Assembly (NCBI GenBank): GCA_021777755.1
Contig: JAJYDE010000027.1
Coordinates: forward strand, 1-51,242
DNA length: 51,242 nt
Reading direction: 5' to 3'
From: Deltaproteobacteria bacterium
Lineage (GTDB): Bacteria > Desulfobacterota > Syntrophobacteria > Syntrophobacterales > Syntrophobacteraceae
In this document: positions 15,619 to 24,317 of the stretch, in pieces
Position numbering within the stretch: position 1 is the first letter of the stretch
Layout of the letters: the number at the start of each line of letters is the position of its first letter
The notes under the pieces: generated by a model
The model's input: the letters and a program-made list of their open reading frames with translations, nothing else
Told to the model about the DNA's origin: nothing
Databases searched by the model: none
Translations under genes and position numbers: made by a program

Positions 15619-16620
15619 ATGAAGGAACGCACAGCATACATTCGCTCGGTTGGACGCTTCCTGCCGGAAAGAAAGCTCACAAACGGCGATCTGGAAAAGA
15701 TGGTTGACACCTCGGACGAGTGGATCTTCACCCGAACGGGAATCCGCGAACGACGAATCCTGGGGCCGGGGCCGGGATGCTCTCACATGGCGGTGCCGGC
15801 TGCCCTGGAATGCCTCGAAAGGGCTGGAGTCGGCCCCGAAGAGGTGGACCTCATCATTGTCGGAACGGTTACCCCCGATATGATGTTTCCATCCACCGCG
15901 TGCCTCGTCCAAGATATCATAGGGGCCAAAAACGCCTGGGGCTTCGATCTGTCGGCGGGATGTTCCGGTTTTCTTTTTTCCCTTTCCACGGCGTGTCAGC
16001 TGATCGAATCCGGAAGGGTCAACCGGGCGCTGGTCATCGGCTCCGACGTCATTTCCACCGTGATCGATTACACCGACAGGGGCACCTGCGTCATTTTCGG
16101 CGACGCCGCCGGGGCTGTTCTGCTCGAGGCATGCCCGGAGCCGGGCTTTGGATTTCTTGATTTCATCCTGAAGATCGACGGCTCGGGCGGCGAATACCTT
16201 TGCCTCAAGGGCGGGGGAAGCCGCATTCCGCCCACCCATGAATCCCTCGACAATCGCAAGCATTACGTGACCCAGGATGGACGCCAGGTGTTCAAGGCCG
16301 CGGTGAGCGAAATGGCCGATGTTTCGGTCCGGATCCTCGAACGAAACGGCCTGACCGGAAAGGACCTGACCTTTTTGGTTCCCCATCAGGCAAACAACCG
16401 GATTATCGAAGCCACCGCAAAACGGCTCAATATCGAAGAAGAAAAGGTGGTCGTAAATATTCACAAATACGGAAACACGGTCGCGGCAAGCATCCCCCTC
16501 GCCCTCTACGAGGCGGTGATGGAAAGAGACCATGATCTCCAAAAAGGTGAGTACCTGCTCATGTCCGCGTTCGGGGCCGGCTTTACCTGGGGGAGCGCTC
16601 TGCTCAAATGGTGGAAATAA
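15619..16620 (+). CDS. fabH: Beta-ketoacyl-ACP synthase III (FabH type)
   Basis: A 333-residue thiolase-fold condensing enzyme. KAS III starts fatty acid synthesis by condensing acetyl-CoA or another short acyl-CoA with malonyl-ACP. The complete triad is visible: C115 in DLSAGCSGFLF, H256 in VPHQANNRI and N286 in HKYGNTVAAS. The N-terminal WIFTRTGIRERR is the usual substrate-entrance segment. It is co-transcribed with the SDR, 12 bases before it, and ends 42 bases before a strong terminator. No fabD, acpP or fabF is nearby, so it could serve a pathway other than the main synthase, for example priming from branched or aromatic acyl-CoA. Confidence 0.92.
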   Translation: MKERTAYIRSVGRFLPERKLTNGDLEKMVDTSDEWIFTRTGIRERRILGPGPGCSHMAVPAALECLERAGVGPEEVDLIIVGTVTPDMMFPSTACLVQDIIGAKNAWGFDLSAGCSGFLFSLSTACQLIESGRVNRALVIGSDVISTVIDYTDRGTCVIFGDAAGAVLLEACPEPGFGFLDFILKIDGSGGEYLCLKGGGSRIPPTHESLDNRKHYVTQDGRQVFKAAVSEMADVSVRILERNGLTGKDLTFLVPHQANNRIIEATAKRLNIEEEKVVVNIHKYGNTVAASIPLALYEAVMERDHDLQKGEYLLMSAFGAGFTWGSALLKWWK

Positions 16621-16661
16621 TAAGTCGGAACCCTCTTTCGCCCCACCCGAGATAATCAGCG

Positions 16662-16689
16662 ACCAGCCTGCCTCCAGGCTGGTTTTTTT
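16662..16689 (+). terminator. Intrinsic terminator after fabH
   Basis: ACCAGCCTG and CAGGCTGGT pair over nine bases with loop CCTC and run into seven T residues (16683-16689). It closes the SDR-fabH unit. Confidence 0.85.
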
Positions 16690-16879
16690 CTTGCGCCCTC
16701 CGCTTCCCGCCCCAATAAATATTCCCCGAATCGCATCCTTTAGCCCTTGCGCCCGGCACCGGCCGTTTTTACCTTGATTCAGCCGGAGCGGGGAAAAGTG
16801 AAAATTGTACTGAAATCTCATGGCCGAGTGTTTGGGCAGATCCGGTATGCGCTTGTTCACACCCTGAGAGGAGAATTGA

Positions 16880-17491
16880 ATGAAAGTGCTCATCGTCTAT
16901 TACAGCACCTACGGTAACGTATTCGGCATGGCAAAGCTTGTTGCCGAAGGCGTGGGGGAAGTGGCGGGCGCCGAAGTGGTCCTGCGGCGCGTCCCGGAAC
17001 TCATGCCCGACTCTCTGGTTGATTCCAACCCGGATATGAAAGCCGGCAGGGACGCTCAAAAGGATGTCCCCCTCGTTACCATGGAAGATTTTCAAGATGC
17101 CGGGGCCATTGCCTTCGGCACGCCCACCAGGTTTGGAAATGTCTCGGCCCAACTTAAAAACCAGATCGATCAGCTCTCCGGCATCTGGCTCAAAGGCGGC
17201 TTCGAGGGAAAACCCGCGGGCGTATTCGTATCGACCGCCAGCCTCCACGGCGGGCAGGAAACAACAGCCCTCACCCTCATGGCCCCCCTTCTCCACCTGG
17301 GATTTGTGCTAACAGGCGTTCCCTACTCGGTCCAGGAGCTCTTCACGACCACCGGCGGCGGCTCTCCTTACGGCCCGGGCCACATTGCGGGACCCGACGG
17401 CAAACGAGCGATCGATCCCCAGGAGGCGGCGATCTGTCGCGCCTTCGGACGAAGACTCGCACAGTTGGGCCTCAAGCTGCAAAATGGTTGA
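16880..17491 (+). CDS. wrbA: NAD(P)H:quinone oxidoreductase, WrbA type
   Basis: A 203-residue flavodoxin-like FMN protein that reduces quinones by two electrons, protecting against semiquinone and oxidative stress. It opens with VLIVYYSTYGNVFGMAK, the FMN-phosphate loop; GTPTRFGNVSAQLKNQID is the WrbA-specific middle segment; and TASLHGGQETT and GGGSPYGPGHIAG complete the FMN and quinone pocket. The length equals that of E. coli WrbA. GAGAGGAG lies just upstream of ATG 16880. Terminators on both sides make it a single-gene unit between the fabH pair and the beta-oxidation genes; I see no clear promoter. Confidence 0.95.
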   Translation: MKVLIVYYSTYGNVFGMAKLVAEGVGEVAGAEVVLRRVPELMPDSLVDSNPDMKAGRDAQKDVPLVTMEDFQDAGAIAFGTPTRFGNVSAQLKNQIDQLSGIWLKGGFEGKPAGVFVSTASLHGGQETTALTLMAPLLHLGFVLTGVPYSVQELFTTTGGGSPYGPGHIAGPDGKRAIDPQEAAICRAFGRRLAQLGLKLQNG

Positions 17492-17517
17492 TGCGGGCCC
17501 TTTTCGAGATGTCCCCT

Positions 17518-17549
17518 CGGCGGCACAGCCCTGTGCCGCCGTTTTTTTT
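17518..17549 (+). terminator. Intrinsic terminator after wrbA
   Basis: CGGCGGCACA and TGTGCCGCCG form a perfect ten-base stem with loop GCCC, followed by eight T residues. It is 26 bases after the wrbA stop. Confidence 0.88.
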
Positions 17550-17580
17550 GCCTCCTGCGGGTTTGTAGCTATAAAATAGC

Positions 17581-17608
17581 TTGACCGCAAGTTCAGCGCG
17601 TGTACAAT
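17581..17608 (+). promoter_or_regulatory. Sigma-70 promoter for the beta-oxidation operon
   Basis: TTGACC, 16-base spacer, TACAAT, about 30 bases after the wrbA terminator and 82 bases before the acyl-CoA ligase ATG. A short dyad GCTAT-AAA-ATAGC (about 17567-17579) lies just upstream and could be part of a control site. Confidence 0.65.
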
Positions 17609-17689
17609 TTCGGCTCCAGGCGAAGACAATCCTGTGCCGCAATTCACTCACGGAAGAGATCGCGACCGGATCTCGAATCGGAGAACGTG

Positions 17690-19189
17690 ATGAACATTGC
17701 AAAGAACGTCGAGCGCGCGAGTCTTTACTTTCCGCAAAAAGCGGCCCTGATTTTCGAGGGACGCACCATTTCCTACGAAGAATTGAACGGACGAGTCAAT
17801 CGGCTGGCGAAGGCGCTACGGGCCATGGGGGTGGAAAAGGGCGACAGGATCGCACTGTTTCTGCCCAACATCCCGGCCTTTCCCATTGTCTATCTAGCCG
17901 TGCAGAAACTCGGCGCGATCGCTGTTTCCATCAACGCGATGTCGAAAAAAAGGGAGATAAAGTATATCGCGGGCGACTCCGGTTGCAAGATTGTCTTTAC
18001 GACTTCGGAGCTGCGCGGCGAGGTCCCGCGCGAGGCGTTGCCGGCGCTCGAAAAAATAGTCGTTGCCGAGGGCGAGGCGGGCGAAGACCCGGACCTGGAG
18101 ACCCTGACAGCCCCGGAGGATGGCGATTTCGCGTGCCGTGAGATGGCTCCGAACGATCCGGCGGCCATCCTGTATACCTCCGGGACCACGGGCTTTCCCA
18201 AGGGCGCCACCCTCACCCATGGCAACGTGGTATCCAATTCGATTTCCGCGGGCAACCACTCGGGAGTATGTCCGGATGACCGCATGCAGCTCTTTTTGCC
18301 TCTTTTCCACTGTTTCGGTCAAAACTACATTATGAATTCGGCCTTCGCCAAGTGCGCAACACTTGTCCTGCATCGCCGCTTCGAACCCGAGCCGGTGCTG
18401 GGAGCCATCGCCTCCCACAAGGTGACCATGCTCTTTGCGGTGCCGACCATCTTCATCCACTTTCTAAACATGGACACCTCGCGCTACGACCTGTCGAGCC
18501 TTCGCTACTGTTTTACGGCGGCCGCCACCATGCCGCTTGAAACCGCTCTGCAGTGGAAGGATAAATTCGGGATGCCGATCCACGAAGGCTACGGGCTTAC
18601 GGAATGCTCACCTTTTGCGCTCTACAATCACGATTTCAAGCTGAAGTACGGAAGTCTCGGAACGCCCATCGAAAACGTGGACGTCAGAGTCGTCGACTAT
18701 GAGGGCAAAGAGGTCCCGCCCGGAGAACAGGGAGCGATTGTCGTCAGGGGACCGAACGTAATGCGGGGCTATTGGGGAAAGCCCGCGGAAACCGCCAAGG
18801 CGATCCGCGACGGCTGGCTCCATACGGGCGATATCGGAAAGATGGACGAGGAGGGCTATTTTTTCATCACCGACCGGCTAAAGGACATGATCATCGCGGC
18901 GGGATTCAATGTCTACCCCAACGAGGTCGAGCAGGTGCTCTACCAGCATCCGGCGGTGAAGGAGGCGGCCGTATACGGCGTTCCCGATGCCGTGAGGGGC
19001 GAAACGGTCCATGCGGCCATCGTGTTGAAAAAAGGGATGAGGGCGGATGAAGAAGGCATCATCGACTTTTGCCGGGCCAATATGGCGGCCTACAAAACGC
19101 CCCGAAGGATATTGTTTATGGATGAGTTGCCCAAAAGCCCGACAGGCAAGATACTCAAGCGCATATTGCGCGGAGACGAGTCTTCATAA
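17690..19189 (+). CDS. AMP-forming acyl-CoA synthetase (FadD-like)
   Basis: A 499-residue ANL-superfamily ligase that activates a carboxylic acid to its CoA thioester through an acyl-AMP. The P-loop-like motif is ILYTSGTTGFPKGATLTHGN, the second nucleotide motif is YGLTECSP, the hinge-region aspartate is in LHTGDIGKMDEEGYFF, and the C-terminal catalytic lysine is in PKSPTGKILKRIL. Within the family it resembles long- or medium-chain fatty-acid ligases, but chain length cannot be fixed from sequence. ATG 17690 has GGAGA six bases upstream. It heads the operon with the dehydrogenase/hydratase fusion, thiolase and acyl-CoA dehydrogenase, which argues for fatty-acid degradation. Confidence 0.92.
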   Translation: MNIAKNVERASLYFPQKAALIFEGRTISYEELNGRVNRLAKALRAMGVEKGDRIALFLPNIPAFPIVYLAVQKLGAIAVSINAMSKKREIKYIAGDSGCKIVFTTSELRGEVPREALPALEKIVVAEGEAGEDPDLETLTAPEDGDFACREMAPNDPAAILYTSGTTGFPKGATLTHGNVVSNSISAGNHSGVCPDDRMQLFLPLFHCFGQNYIMNSAFAKCATLVLHRRFEPEPVLGAIASHKVTMLFAVPTIFIHFLNMDTSRYDLSSLRYCFTAAATMPLETALQWKDKFGMPIHEGYGLTECSPFALYNHDFKLKYGSLGTPIENVDVRVVDYEGKEVPPGEQGAIVVRGPNVMRGYWGKPAETAKAIRDGWLHTGDIGKMDEEGYFFITDRLKDMIIAAGFNVYPNEVEQVLYQHPAVKEAAVYGVPDAVRGETVHAAIVLKKGMRADEEGIIDFCRANMAAYKTPRRILFMDELPKSPTGKILKRILRGDESS

Positions 19190-19240
19190 TCGGATTGTTA
19201 CAACAGTTCCATCTCCCATTTCAAGGACCATGGAGGAAAG

Positions 19241-21280
19241 ATGAAAGAGATTACCAGGATAGGCGTGGTAGGAGCGGGGAATATGGGGTCGGGGATTGCG
19301 CAAAAGCTTGCGCAGGAAGGATTGAATGTCGTCCTGGTCGATATGAGGGACGACTTTGTCCAGCGCGGGATCGGCACGATTACCAAGATTTTGGAACAAG
19401 GTGTGGAAAGAAAGATTTTTACCAGGGAGCAGGTAAACGAGACCCTTGGCCGCATCAAGGGGACCTCCGACTTGAAGGAACTCGCGGATGCCGATCTGGT
19501 GATCGAGGCGGTCTTCGAAGACGAAAAGGTGAAAAAGGAGCTTTTTCAAAAGCTCGACGCCATCTGCTCGAAGGATACGATTCTGGCCACCAACACCTCC
19601 AGTTACTACGTCTCTGAAATGGCCGCGGCGACTAAAAGACCGGACCGTTTTATAGGCATGCACTACTTTTTCCACCCGGCGAAAAACCGCCTTCTTGAAA
19701 TCGTTCCGCACGCGGGGACAAGCGAGGAGACGGTCGCTCGCGCCCTCGAAGCGGGGCGGCTTCATTCGAAAACCACCATCCTGGTAAAGGATGCCGCGGG
19801 CTTTTGCGTCAACAGGTTCTTTTGTCCCCTTTTGACCGAATCTGTGCAAATCCTGAGCGATGCGCTCGCCAACATCGCCACGATCGAGGAGGCGGGCAAA
19901 CGAGCCTTCAATATCGGCATGGGCGCCTTTGAACTGATGAACGTGACGGGCATTCCGATCGCCGTTCACGCCTCGACCACGCTGGGCCTTGAAGCCGGTT
20001 CGCTCTACGATACGCCCAAGCTGCTTCGCGAGCAGATGGATTCGGGCAAAAACTGGGATCTTTCCGGCGAAGTGGACGAATCGAAAATGCAAGTCATCCA
20101 GGAAAGGCTTTGGGGCGCATGCCTCGCGGCCGCGGCGGCCCTTGTGAGCGCGGGGATCGCAAGCGTCGAGGACACCGACCGGGGGGCCAAGGTGGGACTT
20201 CGCTGGCAAGAGGGCCCCTTCGAAATCATGAACCGTTTGGGAATCGAGAGGAGCTTCCGGCTGGTCGAGGCGATGACCAAACGCTACAGCGATTTCCAGA
20301 TGCCGGAGATTCTCCAAAAACAGAAGCAACTCGGGAAACCCTTCGAGTTTCAGTTCGTCGACCTCGCGGTCCGAAACGGCATAGCAACGATTACCATCAA
20401 TCGCCCCGAAGCCTTGAACGCCTTGAATGAGACCGTGGTCTCCCAACTCGCGGAAAAATTCGATGCCGCCCTGGCCGATTCCGATGTGCGGGCGATCGTT
20501 TTAACAGGCGCGGGCAAGGCTTTCGTTGCTGGCGCCGATATCCGCTTTTTCATCGATAATATCAAAAAGGGCCGCCTGGACGATACTCATGCCTTTACGA
20601 AAAAGGGTCACGAACTCCTGCTTCGAATCGAAGAGTCCGCCAAGATCACCGTGGCCGTTCTCGACGGGCTTTCGATGGGCGGAGGCTCCGAACTCGCCCT
20701 CGCCTGCCAGGCCATTGTGGCGACCCCGGCCGGGTCGATGGCCTTCCCCGAGACGGCCATAGGGATTTTTCCGGGGCTTGGCGGCATGATACGAACTGCC
20801 CGCCAGATCGGGACGGATCTCGCCAAATACTACGTTTTCACGGGCAAAACCTTATCCGCCCGGGATGGCTTCGATCTCGGGATCATCACCAAAGCGGTGC
20901 GGCCTCAGGATCTAAACCAGGCCATCGTCGAAATCTGCTCGGGGGAAAAGCCCGACAAGTATCGGTTGCGGGAAATTCCGGCTAAATTTTCGGATCTCGC
21001 CAAAGTCTGTTCGCCTGAAAACGTGAAACGGCTCTTAGCCGGCAAAAAACCCGAGGGTGTTCCCGAAGCTCTTGCCGAGACAACTCTACGGGCCGTTTCC
21101 CGCAAGGCCCCGCTGGCTCTCAAGACGGCCGACGAATTATTCGAAGCCCAACGCGGCGTCTCGATCCGCGAGGCCATAGCTCTTGAGCTATCCCGACTGC
21201 ACCACATCTTCTCCACCGAGGATGCCCTCGAGGGGTTGTCCTCTGTTGGCGGCAAACCGCCTCTATACTCGGGCAAATAA
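19241..21280 (+). CDS. Bifunctional 3-hydroxyacyl-CoA dehydrogenase/enoyl-CoA hydratase
   Basis: A 679-residue fusion catalysing the hydration and second oxidation of beta-oxidation. Residues 1 to about 365 form the NAD-dependent dehydrogenase: GVVGAGNMGSGIAQ binds NAD, and the active-site residues are in NTSSYY, FIGMHYFFHPA (His) and GFCVNRFF (Asn). From about residue 368 comes a crotonase domain with AGADIRFF (oxyanion hole) and the two catalytic glutamates in GGGSELALACQ and PETAIGIFPGLGG. The order is dehydrogenase first, the reverse of E. coli FadB/FadJ, so it is not a FadB ortholog. ATG 19241 follows GGAGG at five bases. A helical tail of about 100 residues follows the crotonase core. 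Confidence 0.94.
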   Translation: MKEITRIGVVGAGNMGSGIAQKLAQEGLNVVLVDMRDDFVQRGIGTITKILEQGVERKIFTREQVNETLGRIKGTSDLKELADADLVIEAVFEDEKVKKELFQKLDAICSKDTILATNTSSYYVSEMAAATKRPDRFIGMHYFFHPAKNRLLEIVPHAGTSEETVARALEAGRLHSKTTILVKDAAGFCVNRFFCPLLTESVQILSDALANIATIEEAGKRAFNIGMGAFELMNVTGIPIAVHASTTLGLEAGSLYDTPKLLREQMDSGKNWDLSGEVDESKMQVIQERLWGACLAAAAALVSAGIASVEDTDRGAKVGLRWQEGPFEIMNRLGIERSFRLVEAMTKRYSDFQMPEILQKQKQLGKPFEFQFVDLAVRNGIATITINRPEALNALNETVVSQLAEKFDAALADSDVRAIVLTGAGKAFVAGADIRFFIDNIKKGRLDDTHAFTKKGHELLLRIEESAKITVAVLDGLSMGGGSELALACQAIVATPAGSMAFPETAIGIFPGLGGMIRTARQIGTDLAKYYVFTGKTLSARDGFDLGIITKAVRPQDLNQAIVEICSGEKPDKYRLREIPAKFSDLAKVCSPENVKRLLAGKKPEGVPEALAETTLRAVSRKAPLALKTADELFEAQRGVSIREAIALELSRLHHIFSTEDALEGLSSVGGKPPLYSGK

Positions 21281-21319
21281 AAATTTGAAAAACCTGGATC
21301 AACCGGAGGGATTATAAAA

Positions 21320-22507
21320 ATGTTCAAAAAAGCGTTCATTCCTTACAAGGGCTATTACTCCTCCCCCTTTTGCCGCTGGCAGGGGGCCTTGGCAAATGAA
21401 AATTCCATCGTTTTGGGCGCGGAGACGGCCAAAAGGTGGCTTGCCGCAAGCAATTTCGACACCTCGGAGTTCGACTATACCTTTTTCGGTATCACCGTGG
21501 GCCAAAACCGCTGGTTCTACGGGGGAGCCTGGGCCAACGCCATGATGGGTCTCCAGATTCCGGCCATGAACATCATGCAGGCCTGTTCCACCGGAACGAC
21601 CTGCGTCTACAGCGCCGCTTTGGCCGTTGAACAGGAGCAGTTGAAGAGTCCTTTATGCCTGATGGCCGACCGGCTGTCCAACGGGCCGCACACGGTCTGG
21701 CCCAACCCCAACGGCCCGGGCGCGGAAGTGATTTCCGAAAACTGGAACATGGATAATTTCGGAAGCGATCCGGCCACCGGTCAGGCCATGATCCAGACGG
21801 CGGAAAACGTCGCCAAAAAGGCCGGGCTCACCCGCGGGCAGGCCGATGAGCTTGCTCTCAGGCGCTATGAACAATACCTCGACTCTCTCAAAGATGACCG
21901 CGCGTTTCAGAAGCGGTACATGTTCCCCGTCGAAGTGAAGGTTTCGAAGAAAAAAACGACCGTCGTCGATGCCGACGAGGGCATTATGCCGACCACCAAA
22001 GACGGGCTCGCGGCGCTAAAACCCGTCCGTGAGGGCGGCATTCACACCTTCGGCGCCCAGACCCATCCGGCGGACGGAAATTCCCTCATCCTGGTCACCA
22101 CCAGGGAGCGGGCCACGATGCTTGCCGGAAGTTCCGCCCCCCTTATCCAGGTGCTTTCCTACGGGTTTGCCAGGGTCGAGAAGGCGCACATGCCCATGGC
22201 GCCCGTCCCTTCGGCCCAAATGGCCCTGGATCGCGCGGGGATAGCGATAAAGGACGTCTCGGTAATCAAGACCCACAATCCCTTCGCCGCCAACGACCTG
22301 TTTTTTGCCAGGGAGTTTGGCGTCGATGTCAATACTTTCAACAACTACGGCTCTTCGCTCGTATTCGGACACCCCCAGGCGCCGACGGTTCCACGGCTCA
22401 TAATCGAAGGAATCGAGGAATGCGTGATGAAGGGCGGCGGATACGTGCTCGTTACCGGCTGCGCCGCCGGAGATACGGGTGCCGCCTTGGTTTTGAAAGT
22501 AGGTTAG
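21320..22507 (+). CDS. Thiolase family protein (acyl-CoA acetyltransferase)
   Basis: A 395-residue thiolase-fold enzyme, most likely the 3-ketoacyl-CoA thiolase that ends the beta-oxidation turn, or an acetoacetyl-CoA thiolase. The nucleophile is C89 in IMQACSTGTTC, the thiolase histidine lies in GSSLVFGHPQAPT, and the second cysteine is in VTGCAAGDTGAA. The THNPFAANDLFF segment corresponds to the usual NEAFA region. The protein is more divergent than FadA: the C-terminal GHP motif is followed by QAPT instead of LGAS. The ATG is preceded by GGAGGG, and the gene is 39 bases after the fusion enzyme. Substrate length is not deducible. Confidence 0.88.
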   Translation: MFKKAFIPYKGYYSSPFCRWQGALANENSIVLGAETAKRWLAASNFDTSEFDYTFFGITVGQNRWFYGGAWANAMMGLQIPAMNIMQACSTGTTCVYSAALAVEQEQLKSPLCLMADRLSNGPHTVWPNPNGPGAEVISENWNMDNFGSDPATGQAMIQTAENVAKKAGLTRGQADELALRRYEQYLDSLKDDRAFQKRYMFPVEVKVSKKKTTVVDADEGIMPTTKDGLAALKPVREGGIHTFGAQTHPADGNSLILVTTRERATMLAGSSAPLIQVLSYGFARVEKAHMPMAPVPSAQMALDRAGIAIKDVSVIKTHNPFAANDLFFAREFGVDVNTFNNYGSSLVFGHPQAPTVPRLIIEGIEECVMKGGGYVLVTGCAAGDTGAALVLKVG

Positions 22508-22545
22508 TTTTCATTCGATCCGTTTTAAAGGGAAAGATCTGTACG

Positions 22546-24291
22546 ATGGCCAAAATGTGTCAGGGCGGAAGTTTTCTTTGGGATGCGAAAGCCCCCGAGA
22601 GCGTATTTACTCCCGAGGATTTCTCCGATGAACATCGCATGATTGCCGATACCGTGTCGCGCTTTGTTTCCGAAAAAGTTCTTCCCGAAGTGGAGGAACT
22701 CGATTGCCAAAAGGAAGGACTGATGCGGGACCTCCTCGTTGAAGCCGGACAACTGGGGCTTTTAGGCGCCAATATTGCCGAGGAGCACGGGGGCTTCGAC
22801 ATGGACGAGATCAGTTCGACCATCATCGCCGAGCGGACGGGGAGCACGGGATCGTTTTGCGCGGCTCACGGCGCGCAGGTCGGCATAGGCAGCCTGCCCA
22901 TCGTCTACTTTGGAACCGAGCGGCAGAAACGCAAGTACCTGCCCCCGATTGCAACCGGACAAAGAATAGCCGCCTATGCCCTGACCGAGCCGGGTTCGGG
23001 CTCTGATGCGCTTTCCGCAAAGTCCCGGGCCGTACTTGGCGCCGACGGCCGATTCTTCGTCCTGAACGGAGCAAAACAGTTCATAACCAATGCCGGCCTG
23101 GCCGATATCTTTATCGTTTACGCCAAAACCGAGGGCGACAGGTTGAGCGCTTTCATCGTGGAGGCCGATTCCCCGGGACTCTCCACGGGCGTGGAGGAAA
23201 AGAAAATGGGCATCCTCGGCTCTTCCACGCGCAGCGTCTATTTCGACGACGTGAGGGTGCCCGCGGAAAACCTGCTCTTCGAGATGGGAAACGGCCACCT
23301 GGTCGCTTTCAACATACTCAATATCGGCAGGCACAAAATTTCGGCCAACGCCCTGGGCAGCGCCCGGCTCGCCCTCGATCTGTCTTCGGCCTACGCAAAC
23401 GAAAGAAAGCAGTTCGGAAAGCCGATCTCGACCTTCGGGTTGATCCGGGAAAAGCTCGCCCGGATGGCCGTAAGCGTCTACACGATGGAAAGCGTGGTCT
23501 ACCGGACCTGCGGAATGCTCAACGATAAGCTCTCGGGCCTGGACAAAAGCCACCCGGAGGGCGGGCGCGCGGCCGCCGAGGCCATCGCCGAATATGCCGT
23601 CGAGTGCTCCATCGGCAAGGTGTTCGCAACCGAGGCGCAGGGCCGGGTGATCGACGAAGGAGTCCAGATTCACGGCGGCTACGGGTTTATCCGCGAATAC
23701 GCCATCGAAAGGCTCTACCGCGACGCCCGCATTATGCGGATATTCGAAGGAACCAACGAGATAAACCGTACGATTATCCCCGCAACACTTCTGCGCAGGG
23801 CCAAAAAGAAGGAATTGCCCCTGTTCGAGGCGGTTTCACACATAAGGGGAAAAGCCTCCGCGCTCGCCCCCCGAAAGACCGAAGACGACTTGGTGCAGGC
23901 CGCAAAGGACGTCTTCCTGTTCAGCCTCGGGGTGGCGTTCGAAAAATCCGGCGAAGCACTCGTCAAATGCCAGGAAGTCCTCGGGCGGCTGGCCGATATG
24001 GCAATCCTCGCCTATGCGATGGAAAGCGGCCTGCTCCGCGCCCGAAAAGCCGAAGCCAAGGGGAAAAACGCCCCCCACAAATCCGCCATGGCCAGGGCCT
24101 TTATTTATGAGTCCATTCCCGAAATCGAGACCTCGGCCACCGAGATCCTCGCCTTCTGCTCGAGCGGTGCGGAACAGGCGCAACTGCTGCTTATTCTAAA
24201 AAAGCTGCTTCAATATGTCCCCGTCGACCTGATCGGACTCCGGGAGCAAATCGCCGCCAGGATAACGGAGGCTGGAAAATACGTCTCATGA
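22546..24291 (+). CDS. Acyl-CoA dehydrogenase with C-terminal extension
   Basis: A 581-residue FAD enzyme that introduces the 2,3 double bond into acyl-CoA. The core (about residues 28-420) has AYALTEPGSGSDA for flavin binding, QIHGGYGFIREYAIERLYRDARI near the C-terminal helices, and the catalytic base E401 in RIFEGTNEINR. Another 160 residues follow, as in VLCAD/ACAD9-type and several bacterial long forms, where the extension dimerises or contacts membrane. ATG 22546 is preferred; an ATG three codons later is possible. No electron-transfer flavoprotein genes are in the window, so electrons from this step must leave by proteins encoded elsewhere. It is the last gene of the operon. Confidence 0.93.
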   Translation: MAKMCQGGSFLWDAKAPESVFTPEDFSDEHRMIADTVSRFVSEKVLPEVEELDCQKEGLMRDLLVEAGQLGLLGANIAEEHGGFDMDEISSTIIAERTGSTGSFCAAHGAQVGIGSLPIVYFGTERQKRKYLPPIATGQRIAAYALTEPGSGSDALSAKSRAVLGADGRFFVLNGAKQFITNAGLADIFIVYAKTEGDRLSAFIVEADSPGLSTGVEEKKMGILGSSTRSVYFDDVRVPAENLLFEMGNGHLVAFNILNIGRHKISANALGSARLALDLSSAYANERKQFGKPISTFGLIREKLARMAVSVYTMESVVYRTCGMLNDKLSGLDKSHPEGGRAAAEAIAEYAVECSIGKVFATEAQGRVIDEGVQIHGGYGFIREYAIERLYRDARIMRIFEGTNEINRTIIPATLLRRAKKKELPLFEAVSHIRGKASALAPRKTEDDLVQAAKDVFLFSLGVAFEKSGEALVKCQEVLGRLADMAILAYAMESGLLRARKAEAKGKNAPHKSAMARAFIYESIPEIETSATEILAFCSSGAEQAQLLLILKKLLQYVPVDLIGLREQIAARITEAGKYVS

Positions 24292-24317
24292 AAACGTAAT
24301 TGATTTTGCTGCACAAA

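Noticed and set aside
15409-16893. A 494-codon minus-strand ORF.
   Set aside because: It is opposite fabH and the SDR end, and its protein has no family pattern, while FabH is certain.
19184-20446. A 420-codon minus-strand ORF.
   Set aside because: It is opposite the dehydrogenase/hydratase fusion, whose motifs leave no doubt.
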